A DNA stretch of 64,000 nt, taken from positions 8,408,179 to 8,472,178 of the forward strand of contig NC_136006.1 of the NCBI RefSeq assembly GCF_048128805.1. The letters are read 5' to 3'. The position numbers and the translations under genes are program-made. The stretch is from Centroberyx gerrardi. Taxonomy: Eukaryota; Chordata; Actinopteri; Beryciformes; Berycidae. Under the pieces are notes generated by a model. That model was not told the origin of the DNA and made no database searches. It saw nothing but the letters and a program-made list of their open reading frames with translations. Shown piece by piece: positions 22,901 through 35,894 of the stretch. Numbering within the stretch: position 1 is the stretch's first letter; each line of letters opens with the position of its first letter.

Positions 22901-25900
22901 ATTATTAAACCTTTCATTTGTCCAACACTACACTTTGTCAAATATTTGAAAAATAAACCTAAGCCTAGGGCTGGGCAATAATTCAATATTATAATATATT
23001 ACATTTATAGTCTTTCATTGGAATCATATATAATCATATATGATTATATGATGATATTGTGATACACAATTCTGTTGTCTAAATTGATGATAACATGCAA
23101 ATTACTTTAAAAACGTATATATAAAATGAGGTACGAAATATTTTAAGGAATATCATAAGAAAATTTCTGCCTTTTGTTTGGCATCACACTTAACATTACT
23201 ATGCAGTTCAATGCGACGAACATCAATTGTATTATTTAACATGTAATTTTGCATACGTAAGCCATAACGTCATATGTATCGATAATCTAAAAAAAATCCT
23301 CACGATTATTATGATATTGATTTCAACCATATCGCCCAGCCCTATCTAAACCCAATAAAGGATTCCACCAATCAGCTTATCTCCCCTCCGCTCCCCTTTC
23401 CTCCTCTCAACAGGACCTTGAGGACCCGCCTCGCAGTGTGGTGCTGGTGGGACACTCCATGGGAGGAGTGGTGGCCCGGGCTTTGTTCACCTTGCCCCGC
23501 TTCAGCCCCCATCTGGTCAGCCTCATCATCACCCAGGCCTCGCCCCACCTGGCCCCCGTGCTGGCCCTCGACACGTACCTGCTGGGTAAGGAGAACACAC
23601 ACATTAAAGTGATGTTGAACTTTGGTAGTAGCTTGGGTTGTGTAGCTTCCTGGACATGATCTAACCCCCAAATCATTGATTCTCTGTTATCTGTTGCTCC
23701 GGTAGAGGGGATTGGAGAATTGTGTGTTTTTTTTCTCTCTCCATTCACTGCCATTGTATGGAGAAACAGGTCTGAAAATCACACTTGTAGCACATAATGG
23801 AAAACACTAGTCATGCTGCTGAATTGTTTTTAAGTGAATTGCTTTCTTTATGTTTATTAAACCTTTCTGTTTGAACAAGTGTAACACCGAAATCTGGTCA
23901 GAGAAAACTTAAACCGATGGAACGAAGAAAAAAATACGTTTACCAATAATTGTAAATAGGTGGAAAAAAAGTGAGACTCGTTTTTTTATATATTGGCAGA
24001 ATCTGCATTGTCCAAGTCCTGTCTCACACCTTTTTTTTGCCTATTTATAATTATTGATAAACATACTAATTTCTTTGTTCCATCGGCATAAGCTTCCTAC
24101 GACCAGATTTTGGTGTTAACACTTATTCATACTGAAAGGTGTAATAAACATGAAGAAAGCGATTTTCACAGTTTTTTTTCTCTCTGTCACCACTCTGTGT
24201 AGATTTCTACTCTGCAGTGAGACAGAGGTGGGTGAACCAGGCGGACGACCTCAGGAACGTCACAGTGCTCTCTGTCGGGGGCGGTTACCGTGACTACCAG
24301 GTCCGCTCCGGCCTGACGTCCCTGCCTTGTCCCCCAGGAGACCCCAGCAAGTTGTCACTGGTGGTAAGACTCACCCGCTGCATTATGGGAGTCGCAGTTC
24401 TGCAGTGAACGCTTGTAAATCGCTCGAGTGGCGCTTGAGCTGATCACATTCACTCAAATCCATAGGCTGCATACAAAAAAAAAAATCAAGTCGCAGTGTG
24501 TTGACAGCAGTTTGCATTTGTTCCAACTCTGGTCTTCACATCATGTTTCATGTCTTCTTGTTTTTGCCAAGGCAACTGCAGTTCCCAGGACATGGGTGTC
24601 CACCGACCATCTATCCATCGTTTGGTAAAAAGACTGACTCCTTTATCTACAACCATTTTGAAATATTGCTGAGATCATCAGTATGCAGTATGTACAGTAT
24701 GTCTTTGTGTTGCAGGTGCAAAGAGCTTGTTCTCGCTACTGTCAGGGCTTTCTTTGACCTCATCGAACCTGAAACCAGACAGGTCAGAATGAGGTTTTTT
24801 AACATTACTTCTCCCTCTGCTAAAACTGCAGGGAAAAAATCAGGAGAGTAATTTCCAAAGTAGAAGCAAATGGGAGTTGTGTGCCCTCCAGAAAAAGCCT
24901 GAAAAGTCACATCTCTGATAAGCATGAACTGCGAGCACATCCCATCTATTTCCAAGCTAATCAGTGTGTCGTTATTAGTTCTCAGAGGACCCAGAGAGGA
25001 GAATGACCGTCCTGAACCATCACTTCATCAGACACCCAGTCAGGATGTTGGATGAAACTCAAGAGACCTCCATCTCCCTCTTAGGTTAGTGGATAACACC
25101 TGATCATGTCACAGAGACGCCGGGCTAAACAGGACAAACATGCACGTAGAGTTCACATTCATCTCCTGCTCACAGATTACCATCCCATCCATGTATCTAT
25201 CTTGATATTAGCCATGTCTGCTTGTACATATTTGGTTCTCTCCACTGTCAACAGACGGTAAAATGTTTAAAATGAATAACTTTGTAAAGCCATCAGGCAT
25301 TAAAAACAAACATCACTAGCATTATGGGGGAGTTTGCTGTAGATGTACCCAAATTGCCCATGTCATGCATGTAGAAAAGAGGGAGTCGTGGTGATGGGGT
25401 GATACTTGTTTAGGAACCACTCACTTTAGTTCTCCTGTATTTCCCACTTTGAAATTTTCCAGATTCTCCTGAAGCGTGGAGTGAAGTTAACACACTGCGT
25501 CTGACTTACAGCACCCCAAAGGTACTGTACTCTATATCAATATAATACATTATATTCATCTATGTAGTTAGAGAAAGATGGTATAGTTGGGAATGTTGGG
25601 ATAGAATAGTTTAGGCTGCACTTGCAACTATTATACTCAAATAGTCCTTGGAAAAATCTGTAAAATTGCTTTCCCACCTCATTCTCTCTCTTACAAATAA
25701 GTACAATCATGCAAATTGATGTTTAGTCCAGTTATTTGACTAGTCAACCAAGAGAGCAAAGCCCTAGTAGAGATATATATTACATATATATAAGACATGT
25801 GTTCATTAGACTAGAGTTGCTCAGTGTTGCTCTCTGCCTACAGGAGGGTCAGGCCAAATTCTTCCTGTTTGCCCTGTCCAGTCGCAGGAAAGGCTACAGC

Positions 25901-28900
25901 CACTTCTACTGCCGGAGCAACAACCTGGTGAGATCGCAGCCCTGCTGTCGGAGAGAGGGTGGTGGGGCGAAGGGCAACAGCCACACCTCCAATGTAGAAG
26001 AAACCAAAGAAAATAGAATACTTGTTAAGAAAACATTTTTTTACCAATCCTCAATTAAATGAAATAAACGAAATAAATGAATTAAGCGCTGGAAATAAGC
26101 TGCCGGTGCCTGCTCCCAAGAAAAGTACAAAAAAAGCAAAACATTTACATTCTGGGGTTCATGTTGTAATTCCCTGCACAGCCATGAGAGGGTGCACTTG
26201 AGCTTAAATCGAGGATTGCAGCTTTAAATGATGGAGATTTTATTCCAAGCCGAACTAAGAAATATAAAAAAGTGGTCTGTGCTCAAAAACTACTCAAAAA
26301 AGAAATGATCAGCAGAAGTTTTGGCATAGTCCATTCTAATGCTGTGTGTGGGAACTATTTGCAACTTTATATTATGTACTTGTGAGTGATGGGTCCCATC
26401 ACTTGCTCTTATATTGTTGACTTGACAGAAGCAGATTGGTAATGTTGATGTATATACAGTATGTACAGTGATTTATGAAGTCATGTGTCAATAGTATGTC
26501 ATTCTGATTTTGTGTTGTTGTCCAACAGGAGATGAGTAGCTGGGTGTATGGCTGCACACAGAGGAATGGGTCTTTGTGGTAAGGAGATTATTCTCATATA
26601 TCTCTCACCCCACTTTCCTTGTCCTCCATTAACAGCTTCATCTTTTATTTCGAAAAACATTTTGGAGACACCGTGTTATCACTGGATGCGTACTGCTATT
26701 ATCCTAAAATCAAATAATTAGAAGCTCATTTTCTACATTTCAATATTACAGAGAAAACGTCATTTATTTTGTGGTGGCATTAGATGATTTGTATTGTGTT
26801 CTGTGTTACTGTTCTTTTTTTTCTTTTTCTCTTTTCTTTTTCCCAGCGTGCGTGCAGTGGATCTGTCCATGGCAACTGAGCTTCTGCCACCGTACAAGGT
26901 AATTATCTGTTAAAGAGACACCATCCAATCCGGTCCCTTTATCCTGTTTGGCTGAGCTGCTGTTGGTCGCTCGTAACTGTCCATCATTCTCCTCAGGTCC
27001 TGATTCTGAGACTCAGTGACTTGTCTTCAGTTTCTCATCTGGTTGTCGGGGCCTCCAATTTCAATGGCAAACAGGTACTTTTTTAAGGAAATTAGTGCTT
27101 ATTCTTGGACAGTCGCCCTGGAAGCCTCTTTGACTGCGGGTAGTGCTCACATCCATTTAAAGTAATAATATGCCACATCTTCATATAAATAAATGTTAAT
27201 TCTATCTGCAACTGATATAGCACTATAGTAATTTAACCTATACCCAGTTCATATAAGCTTTTACATTTGCTGTTCTAAACACCCGGTGTCTGGTAGCTCT
27301 TTCCCGGGAAAAATCCTCTGGCACATAGAAAGTGATGTGTTGATTGACAGGTGATCTCTGGGAAGTGCAGTGCAGAAACACCACAGCAATGAGCGCTTGG
27401 CACCAAACATGGAGACAAAATAATAAAAAAAAACATGGATCTTGAGGATGACCACTTTAAATGTCTTACTTGTATACGCTGCATAAAAAAATAGCTTTTT
27501 CATCAATCAACCACAACAATTATTTAGAATCTCACTATCCAAATGAATTTTAGTTTTTTTTTTACCAGTCAGAGTCATTCTTCTAATAGAAAAGACTTAA
27601 GACAAGCTAGCAATCTGCTAAAGTGGCCAGAAAAACTGAGATTGAGCAGCCAAAGACAAAATTAGCCTTCATTTGGATGATCACTAGTGTTAATTTTAAA
27701 CTGTACACATGTAAATGACATGCAAAACTTGTTTTCTTCTGTTTGTTCCATAGTTCACAGTGGAGTGCGAGTGGCAGAGACAAGAATCTCAGACTGTTCC
27801 TGTCCCAGTGCCGCATGTCTTGTCCTTCGGTGAGTTCTCTTAGTCTCTTAGTCTCTGACTCTCAAGCCCACAGGTGAAAACAGAGATTTTCCCTCTCAGT
27901 AACTGTTGGTTTTCCAGGTTTGACAGTCAGCGACGTTACGGTCAACTCCTCTGGACTTCTTCACACCATCGTGCTGCAACACTTTCACCAGGTATCTTTT
28001 TGTTGTCGTTTTGTGTGCCAACTAGTCTTTCAGCATCTCTCCATTCTTACCGTGTTACTAAATTTTGAGAACCTCTACATCCTTAGGTCTATCAGGCTTT
28101 CAGAATTAATGTTGCGAGCCACTGCAAAGTACAAAAAGGTAAGTTGATTTTGTCTTTTGATACGTAGGCGTATGTGCGCAGGTTGAAATGTAATATTGAT
28201 TATTGTATTTTTATCTGCAGAAAGACTGCCCAATGTATACAGAATGAAGGTGCCATGGTTTAGGGAGGACTCCTTAACTACAGTCAGGTTAGTTAGTGTC
28301 TGTGTCTGCCTGCATGTTGTTCTGTTTGTGTCTTTGACTGCTGCTGCAGACATTCTTCTGCAACACTATTTGGGAAAAAAAAGTTCCTATAATTAGTGAA
28401 TTTGCCTATTCTTTATTGTACCATGTTCATCTGAATTGTACCTTATTTTATCCTGCACTATTGTAATATGCAACATTCAATACTATTTGATTCATTCCCA
28501 TAAAGCTTTCTCTGAATCTGAATCTATATGTCCAAGAGTCTGCACTAGAGCTGAACAATTAATCGGAAAAAAAAAAATCTAAATTGCAATATGAACTTCT
28601 GCAATTTCCAAATCGCAAAGGCTGCAATTAATTTGCTTAAGATGGACTTAAAATGGATTTCTAAACAAGGAAATCTTTGGTCCATATATCAAGTACAATT
28701 TTGATGAAAACCTTTCATCAGACTCAAACTCAGTAAATCCTGCAAACTGACATTTATTTATTTTTTGAACAAAATCGCTTTTCTTTAAACGATTTTAAAG
28801 TTCTAAAAAATGTATGTGAAAAACTAGATACTGATATGAATTGCAGTTTAAATTGCAATATTCTGTCAAATAATAGCAGTTCGATTTTTTGTTTTTTGAA

Positions 28901-31900
28901 CGTTTTCGAGTTGAGCATGCAACTTCTAAATTTGATCTCATTAACATGTCATTATGTGCGTGGATAAACACTGTTGTCCCTCATAACTTGCGGTCTGTCC
29001 TCCCTGTTCCTACCAGTACTCCATCAGTGACTGAGATCTCAGGGATGCTGCACACTGGTCATCCAGACAACACATCAGCTGTCCTCCTTCAGCTCCACAC
29101 TGCCCCCAACTGCCAGTATAAGGTACTGCTCCTCCCCCTCACCAAAAAGAATTGCAGTCTCTTTCTCTTCTTACACATCCTGATTGCAATTTATCATGAC
29201 AAATATGGGTTTATCTTCAATTAGGAGATAAAAAATATGACATCATGTGTCAAATGAATGATGTATTTACTCTCTGATCTCAACTTCAGGTGTCAGTGAG
29301 GACTTCATTCCCCAGGGTGCTGGGACAGGTAAGACACAACTTTGTTTTGTTTTTGTTTTTTCCCCAACTACTCCCTTGCTGTAACTTGGACTGTTCCACA
29401 GAAGTGCCAGAGTTTGAGTTTGAGACACTCATCCTGTACATCTCTTGTAGTTCAAACACTTTAAAGTCAAGGCAAGTTTATTTATATAGCAAAAGCATAT
29501 TTACATTACAAAAGCATGTCTAAAAGGATTTTACAGAGAACGACCCTACCTAGATCTAATCAACAATCAATCACAAAACAAAATGACGCAATACAGTATG
29601 CAACAAAATAAAACTGGCACCACCAACCTCAGTGAAGACAAGGAAAAACTCCCAAGAAGAACAACCTTATTAGAAAAAAGAAAGGGAAGAAAACTTGCGC
29701 GGGGCAATTCAAACCATTTTCAAATATAAAACACCCCCTTTCACTGTATATGAGATTGCTGTACTTTCAAAATATGTCAGTATGTAGTGTATTACTATGT
29801 AAGTTATCTGTGTGTGTATCTTGGCACAAACACCACCTAGAACAATTCCTGGACATTTATTGTACTTGGTGAATAAAGTGATTCTGATGAATGAAGTGAT
29901 TCTGATTAGTAATACTAACCTCCTCTCTCTCACCTACCAGATCCTGAGGTTCTGCGGCCCCATGGTGCCGGTGTACACAGCTGTAACTCTCCTCCTGGCC
30001 TGCGGGGGGCAGCTGTCCTCCATCCTGAGGACCGGCCGAGCCGCACACATGAGCCAGGTGGTAGGCAGAGGCCTGCAGCCTCACAAAGTCGACCTACCCG
30101 TTTACATCCTGCACCTGTTGCTTGGGTAGGCACTGCACTTCTAATGCTGAAATGCTGCTTGACAAAACTACTCCGAAACACTGCCTACATGGCCGAAACA
30201 CATCAAGATACTGCATAGCTGCTGAATTGTCAGATATTGGCTAGTTTGTACAGCAGTGTGATAGACGCAGCTTGACAACACCTGATTACTCAAAAACCCC
30301 CACATGGTTTTGCTTCCTGATCCTCCTCTCCCCCCTTTCCTCAGGTGCAGCTGGTTTCAGGAGGCCTGGTCCGCTCTCCGTCTCCCCTCTATGGATGCTC
30401 TGCCCTCCACGTTCCCTGATGGGACGCTTCCTGAGGGCGGGGCACCAGTTGAGGAATGGCCCCGCCTCCTGTCCCCACTCCTCTATATCTTAGGGGCAGC
30501 TGTGGCGTTTTGGGGCAGCACACTGCTCCGGCTCGTTCTGCGCCTGATCTCACTAATACTGGCTCCACTACATAGGTAAGATTGGTCAGTTACATGTAGG
30601 GTTACACCAATTTCATATTAGTATTGGATGTCATGCTGAGAAAAGGGAAAAAAAGGCGATTGGGATCAGAGAATTTATTCAGTACTATAAGATTAAAAGT
30701 TAGAAATTGAAGCAAAATTACTTAATTTAATGCTGTTTTTGCTTATAGGATGTCACATCTCTAATGGAGAAATTGAATTAATTTAATCATTTTTGTCCAG
30801 TGAAGATTTAAGTGTATATTGCTCAGTAAAAGCAATATATAGGCAATTAATCAAATACTTATCTTTTAGTACTCTGAATCAGTATTTGTACATTCATACT
30901 TAAATGTCTCACACAATGTTATTTTCCTCCATTTTTTTTCACCTTTATTTATCCAGGGAGCGGTACACATTTTTCAGCATCGACCTGCTTCACATTCACA
31001 CAGTTACACATATTCTCCCCTGGGACCCGCCCAGTACAACCACAGGCTTCTGCTGTCAGCCACTGAGTTGTTTCCCTTGGAGCAACGGTGTGTTAAGTGC
31101 CTGCCCCGACAGCAGCTGTTGATGGAGGGGAGAACGATAATCATTCACTTTTCCTCGACCGCATTTTCCCAGCTGGTCGAGATTCAAAAGCAAAATGACT
31201 TGATTTTCCTGTGGTGGCATAAAAGATCATTTTCTCTACGCTGATATAGCCCCCATCTGTTATAATACACTTCATCAATACGCCTTTCCTGGGAAGCGTA
31301 GGCTAACTGTGAACTTCCTCTCCACATACGGTATATTTGTTGACTGGTGGTTTTGTTTTTCCACCCAGGCCGTCTGTCTCTAGAGACTGTGGCACCCTGC
31401 GTCCACGGACCCAGCTCCTCATCATTCTGTCTCTGACCATTATGGGCGGGACTTCCTGTGGGGCCTTGTCACTCTTTACGGCCTTTCTGCTCCACCTTTA
31501 CAGGGTGAGTCTGAGGATGCTGTTGAAATCCAGTGAGGCCTTTCCCAATCACGTCATACAGTTACAGCTAAACTGCAATCAGTGTAAATAAACGATTGCC
31601 TGTATGTTTCTTCTGTATTGTCTCAAGCAGCTCAGTGGGTAGAGCATGGACTAACACTGTCAGGGTTAGGTGTTTGATTTGCAATAGGAATACGCAAACT
31701 AAAAACATATGGACTCACAGTACTTATAAGGTGCTTTGGATAGAAGCGTCCACTAAATGGCTTATGGGTATATAATTCTAAATTTTACATTGCTTTTACA
31801 TTTTAGGCGTTTAGTTGACGTGCTTATTCAGAGCAACTTAGAATAAGCAGACCAGTAGAATAAGTTTAATTCCTCCATCACAACATTACAAGCAGCCAGT

Positions 31901-32628
31901 TTCTAACAATACCCTTGCCTGTTTTTGTTTGACGTTGCATGCCCAGGTGCTGAGGCTACAGATGACAGAGAGGTCTTTGAGCCACATGCTGAATCTGGTA
32001 AGATGTTGATGTTGGACTGTATCACTGCGATCACACCGCAAGCAACTTGATAAACCACCGTCCGAGGGTGCATTCATTTTCTAGACCCAGAAAAATGACA
32101 GTCAACGTTGACCACAGTTACATCGTCTCCTCTTTGGTGCGTGGAAACGTCCGCGGCTGAACTTTGGGCAACAAGGCTCATCAGCAGCCAATCATGTATT
32201 AGCGTTACTGTATGTCCCACCCATTGTTGCAAAATCATTGGCATTACAACTAGCAATCGGCAAGCTCAAACCGGCTATCAGACAGTAGGACAGCATCGTG
32301 GTTGCTAGTGGTGTGAATGCAGATTCAGGGTTCAGAATCTAACAGAATATTACAGTTTGATCCTTTGAGAATTAGTCTTGGAAATATTCAACTCCCCCAC
32401 AATCCTTCCAGGCGCCGCAGAAGCACAAAGAGACTGAGAACGGCACAGTCGATGCCGAGGGCCTCAGCAAGCCTAAAGAATGTAACGGCGCCCCCCTGCT
32501 GTCGGAGTGTGTCCTGCAGGAGGTAAAGGATGACCTGCAGCTGCACCTCTGCCTGTCCGCACTCTTCACGCTACCCATCATGCTCAGCGCACCCTCACTC
32601 ATCCACTGGATCCGCAACCTGAGGTATT

Positions 32629-32698
<70 letters not shown>

Positions 32699-33594
32699 CA
32701 AGAATCAAGTCAGTTGCAATTTTCCAGTTAGACTACCTGAGGTGCAGCCATAGTCCCACACACTGCAGCATTGCTCTCAAGCAGCAGACAGGTGAGAGAG
32801 CAGACTGTGATTCCCTGCTGTAGCTGCCGCCTACAGACCAGCTCCAGAGGTGCTGGTCTGTAGCTGACCCTGACCTCTGACCCCCCTGTGGAGTGGGTCA
32901 AGCAAAAAGAAGAGTTTCCAAGGGATCAATAAAGTACCATATTATTATTATTAGCACTATTATTATTACATAAAAGTTATCTTCACAGTCATATGTATTA
33001 AAACATGCAGTGAAAAACACAATCTTGTCTCCAAACACAAGCTTTTCTCCATCCGAGATACTCGGTGAACATAGACAATACATACACACAGTATACATGA
33101 AACAATAGTGCAGATAAATAAGTAAATAATTTACACATATGTAAGTAAGAATGAAGGGCAGAAGGGTGTGTGTGTTTGGGTCTGTGTGTGTGTACATGTG
33201 TTTAACTTAAGTTGTGATCCTCTGCAGGTATTCCACCCAGTTGGATCCTGACCCTTGCTGGCCACACACTGTGCCTCTACTTGTTGTATACCTGCTGCTT
33301 ATTAACTGCAACACTCTGAAACTCAGCAACAGGTAGGAGCACACAGTCACACAACACACATATTCTGTAATATCTTTATTAACCACTCACTGACTTCACT
33401 TGTCAGTTGATATGCATTCTGCTTTTAATCCACTTTTTGTTTCTGTCTGTTCCAGTAAACTCCTGCCTCTGACCTCCCGCCTCCCTTTGCCCCTGACCAT
33501 CGCCATGGTGACCTTCTCCCCCCTCCACCTCTACAGAGTCACCTACTTCCTGACGGCGGCGCTGGTCCCTCTGGCTTTTTCTTGTCTGCTCTGA
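17986..33594 (+). CDS. pgap1: PGAP1, GPI inositol-deacylase (complete)
   Basis: This ER membrane enzyme removes the inositol-linked acyl chain from GPI anchors before export of GPI-anchored proteins. Coding exons: 17986-18117, 19995-20148, 22345-22520, 23414-23585, 24203-24363, 24572-24624, 24716-24782, 24979-25084, 25463-25521, 25844-25927, 26529-26578, 26847-26898, 26997-27074, 27754-27829, 27918-27991, 28087-28138, 28221-28287, 29017-29122, 29290-29328, 29941-30125, 30345-30575, 31369-31504, 31947-31997, 32412-32623, 33228-33332, 33456-33594. All phases agree; the sum is 2817 bases (938 residues; human 922 as I recall). An N-terminal membrane anchor (residues about 5-25) is followed by [24 protein letters not shown], the lipase motif VGHSMGG with nucleophile Ser169, then [13 protein letters not shown] and [14 protein letters not shown]. 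The luminal central part is less conserved. The C-terminal third (from exon 20) has six or so hydrophobic membrane segments. Confidence 0.96.
19194..19454 (+). repeat. Intronic duplicated segment, copy 1
   Basis: It aligns with 21262-21510 over about 250 bases in the same orientation. Shared words include TAAATTTAATGAGCCTTTTTA, split here as GTAAATTTAATGAGCC and GAGCCTTTTTAG, and TGAATAGCTG with GAGGATCTGAAGTCACAG. It lies in PGAP1 intron 1; the other copy is in intron 2. Confidence 0.7.
19455..19816 (-). mobile_element. Non-autonomous hAT-like element, copy 1
   Basis: The termini TAGGGATGGACGAT and ATTGTCCCATCCCTA form inverted repeats. The interior matches the copies at 21928-22306 and 59084-59447 in reverse orientation (GAGACAAATACATG-like interior and CGATACGATTCGA near the end). 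No open transposase frame. The flanking 8-mers do not match well. Confidence 0.75.
19951..19982. repeat. (TG)n microsatellite at PGAP1 exon 2 acceptor
   Basis: Sixteen TG units end 12 bases before the exon 2 start and replace the usual pyrimidine tract. Confidence 0.95.
21262..21510 (+). repeat. Intronic duplicated segment, copy 2
   Basis: It matches 19194-19454 in the same orientation, including AATACCAGAAAAT/ATACCAGAAAATTGG, TTTAATGAGCCTTTTTAG and GAGGATCTGAAGTCACAG. It could be an old tandem duplication within PGAP1 or two insertions of one unrecognised repeat family. Confidence 0.7.
21928..22306 (+). mobile_element. Non-autonomous hAT-like element, copy 2, exact TSD
   Basis: The 379-base element begins TGGGGATGGGACGA and ends TCGTCCCATCCCTA (inverted repeats of 14 bases with one mismatch). 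It is flanked on both sides by the exact 8-mer CACCTGAC (21920-21927 and 22307-22314), the target-duplication length of hAT transposons. The interior is AT-rich with no transposase. It lies in PGAP1 intron 2. Confidence 0.85.
22652..22790. repeat. SINE/LINE-tail repeat, copy in PGAP1 intron 3
   Basis: It shares the words CATTTAGTTGA(T/C)G, GTAGAATAAG, CAACATTACAAGCAGCCA and ordered neighbours with 31785-31905 in PGAP1 intron 22. The start resembles the complement of a common fish SINE/LINE tail (CGTCCACTAAATGGC type). Confidence 0.55.
22966..23344. mobile_element. hAT-like MITE with GGGCTGGGC termini
   Basis: The termini TAGGGCTGGGC and GCCCAGCCCTA are perfect inverted repeats of 11 bases, and the element is 379 bases and AT-rich. 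The flanks CCTAAGCC and TCTAAACC agree at 6 of 8 positions, compatible with an aged 8-bp duplication. It lies in PGAP1 intron 3, 69 bases before exon 4, which carries the catalytic serine. Confidence 0.75.
23834..24170. mobile_element. Long palindromic element in PGAP1 intron 4
   Basis: The two halves are complementary over more than 100 bases: ATGTTTATTAAACCTTTC pairs with GAAAGGTGTAATAAACAT, AACACCGAAATCTGGTC with GACCAGATTTTGGTGTT, and GGTGGAAAAAAAGTGAGAC with its counterpart near 24022-24040. It ends 30 bases before exon 5. No coding capacity; foldback or MITE type. Confidence 0.65.
28549..28890. mobile_element. Degraded hAT-like MITE in PGAP1 intron 17
   Basis: The start (AGAGCTGAACAATTAATCGG) resembles the CTGGGCAATTAATCG ends of fish hAT MITEs. 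The interior alternates AAATTGCAATAT motifs near both ends. The right end is not clean, so the borders are approximate. Confidence 0.45.
29464..29700. repeat. Fish dispersed repeat in PGAP1 intron 19
   Basis: It begins CAAGGCAAGTTTATTTATATAG and contains GGAAAAACTCCCAAGA, both words familiar from a widespread teleost repeat. No second copy in this window; identification is by memory only. Confidence 0.45.
30938..31125. repeat. LINE-tail-like repeat in PGAP1 intron 21
   Basis: It includes CCTTTATTTATCCAGGGAG and CCTGGGACCCGCCCAGTACAA. The CCGCCCAGTACAACCACA word recurs at 34636-34670 downstream of PGAP1, showing that it is dispersed. Confidence 0.5.
31622..31764 (+). repeat. tRNA-derived SINE in PGAP1 intron 22
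   Basis: The head has an A-box-like segment (AGCTCAGTGGGTAGAGCA) and a degenerate B-box-like region about 40 bases later (GGTGTTTGATTTGC). The tail reads GCTTTGGATAGAAGCGTCC then ACTAAATGGC, as in tRNA-headed fish SINEs. It is not a functional tRNA gene: it has no cloverleaf beyond the head. Confidence 0.7.
31785..31905. repeat. SINE/LINE-tail repeat, copy in PGAP1 intron 22
   Basis: It matches 22652-22790 (GTTTAGTTGACG, AGTAGAATAAGTTTAATTCC, ACATTACAAGCAGCCAG). It follows directly on the tRNA-derived SINE. Confidence 0.55.
32633..32696. repeat. (GT)n microsatellite at PGAP1 exon 24 donor
   Basis: About 32 GT units begin 9 bases after the donor of exon 24 (border 32623). Confidence 0.95.
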
Positions 33595-34554
33595 CGGTAT
33601 CTGGCTGGTTTCAGTCCCCAACTCTAACACAAAAAACTTCTCTAGGTGGCAGCCCGACTCACTGGAGCCGGATGAGACCGGTTCCGCTTCGGGAGCCGCG
33701 TTCGCCCCAGGAGGGACATACCCAGCTGCCGTGGAGCAGAGCCATAGACATACATAGTTTGGGGAACTGCCCGCTCAATGTTAGCACTAAAGGCTCCATG
33801 GCGATTACACTACAATTTAAGATGAGAGGGTGCAATGGCCTTGGAACATTTGGTGCGAATATGGCTCCGTTTGATTAACCTGAAACCAAGTTTGCCTTAC
33901 TCTGTATATCTATAGCTCTGCCTTCAAGGAGCGAGTACTCCGCAACCAGTGAAGCTACCGATACTAGAGGTTTTCAACAGGGTGTTACTGTTACTTAAAA
34001 TGTGATTTTTCTTTTGCTTTTGTTTTGTGGCTTTTCCTGCCTCATATTTATTTAATCATGACCACGATGATCTAACTTTGAGTATAATTGTTTTATCGGC
34101 AATATAGGGGGAATGAGCCTGGTTTTATGGACATTGGTAGATGTGTTGGCGTTTTCCATCTGTGTGTTTCCACCGTGGATTCAAAAAGAAATCTGGAGTT
34201 AGTTCTTCTGACACATGCCCATGCCACCATAGATATCGTCATGTGAGTCAACATGGAGTCACCTGATATTCTACAACATGTCTAGGTGGATTGACTGTTC
34301 TTGCAGTGCATATCAACAGTCATTCCCATCACTCGTTGGCAGTAATGCCCTGATGCTGGGACCAAGGGTTTGGTCAGTGCACTTTGTATTCCAGCATGTC
34401 TTAGTTATTTCTTAATGGGTTCAATAGGATAAGGCTTTCATGCCCAAAACTATTTCAAGAAGAAAATCTGCTTCCTGAATGGTTTGGATCACCTTGGTTG
34501 AGGCTCCAAATGTGATTATACCTAAGATGATGATGATGTTTTTCTTAGCCTTCA

Positions 34555-34860
34555 TCTATCCAGAGAAGGTTTTCCCAGCATGCATGCTGTTTCAGCTTCT
34601 TTCTGCCTCATATGTGTAAAATGAAACACATTCACACCTGGGAGCCGCCCAGTACAACCACATCCCTTGACCACAGAAGACTCCACATCATCAGTTTAGA
34701 GTTAAGTGCCTTGCTCAAAGGCACCTCAGTGGAAGTTGTTGAGTAAAAGGAGAGTGTTACTCATTCATCTTTATGCACCCAAATCTTCCTATAGCCAATC
34801 TGGGGTTCAAACCTGCAACCTTCCTGTCACAAGCCTGCTCCTGTTTATCTTTAGGTCCCA
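34555..34860. repeat. LINE-tail-like dispersed repeat
   Basis: It contains GGGAGCCGCCCAGTACAACC, GTGCCTTGCTCAAAGGCACC, GGGTTCAAACCTGCAACCTT and CCTGTCACAAGCCTGCTCC, in the order known from teleost L2-type tails. A related, shorter piece lies at about 57718-57850. Confidence 0.5.
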
Positions 34861-35858
34861 AATTGGCAGTAATGCACAAGTCCAAATGTGATTACACCTA
34901 AGGTAATGAGATGATAGTGAGATAAATATGCTAAATAGATAAATATGCATCTAGGGATGGGGAACAATCATAAATATTCATTGATGAGTTTTTATGTCAT
35001 GGACACACAGTCATGCACTTAAACTACTAACAGAGCTAGTTGTTTAGGCTGTAAACTCTCTTGTACATGTACCTACTTTGATCAAATGTGGCAAGAGAAG
35101 AAGCAGCACAGTATTAAGTAGTAATGAAAAAACTGAAAACCCCAAAACGTAATTGGAATGAATCTTATTTGCATAGCCCTCCTTCGTACATGTGCGTACA
35201 ACACTGTCATATTGCTGTTATTAACAGCACTGTTTTATATTTTATCTTATATTTCTACTCTTAAACTGCAGTGTCACTAGGCCAGGGCTACTGGTTTATT
35301 ATGGAACGGTCAGTAACTGTAACAGCAGGTGTAAAGATGTTTGTGACCAAGAAACGGCTCCACCTTTTGTCTTAATTTTTTTGTTTGTTTTTTTTTAAAT
35401 GCATTTCATCACGCAACTCATCTCAAAAGAAATATAGTGGTCTGTTTGTCACTGTTGCAAACTAGTGTCAACCACACATAGTTGTAGTATAAAAAGTCCT
35501 AAAGTTAAAAAACACTCAAATGTCTTTTGTTACCATATTATAACACCAGGACTTGGTTCCAGATTTAGCCTTTTAAGAACAACTTACTGCAAGGTGTAAC
35601 AAGGTGTGGGATATCTTGAAATTGTGAAAAGCATGAGGATTTTAAATGTAAGGAACCAGATGGGAAAATCTACTGCCACAAATTACTTTGACGCATCATA
35701 CACATTGTTGCTGTTAAGACTGTTTTGTGTGGGTGCGTGTGTGTGTGTGTTGGGGTGTGTTGTGATGGCATTTCGGCCTAGCTTTTTGATGCCATGGTTT
35801 CTCTTCAGTCTAACACAAGCAAATGTTTGTTGCCAATGATATTTAGACTAAACCAGTT

Positions 35859-35894
<36 letters not shown>

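Noticed and set aside
31622-31764. Possible tRNA gene (A-box and B-box-like words)
   Set aside because: The B box is degenerate, there is no acceptor-stem pairing, and the tail is that of a SINE.
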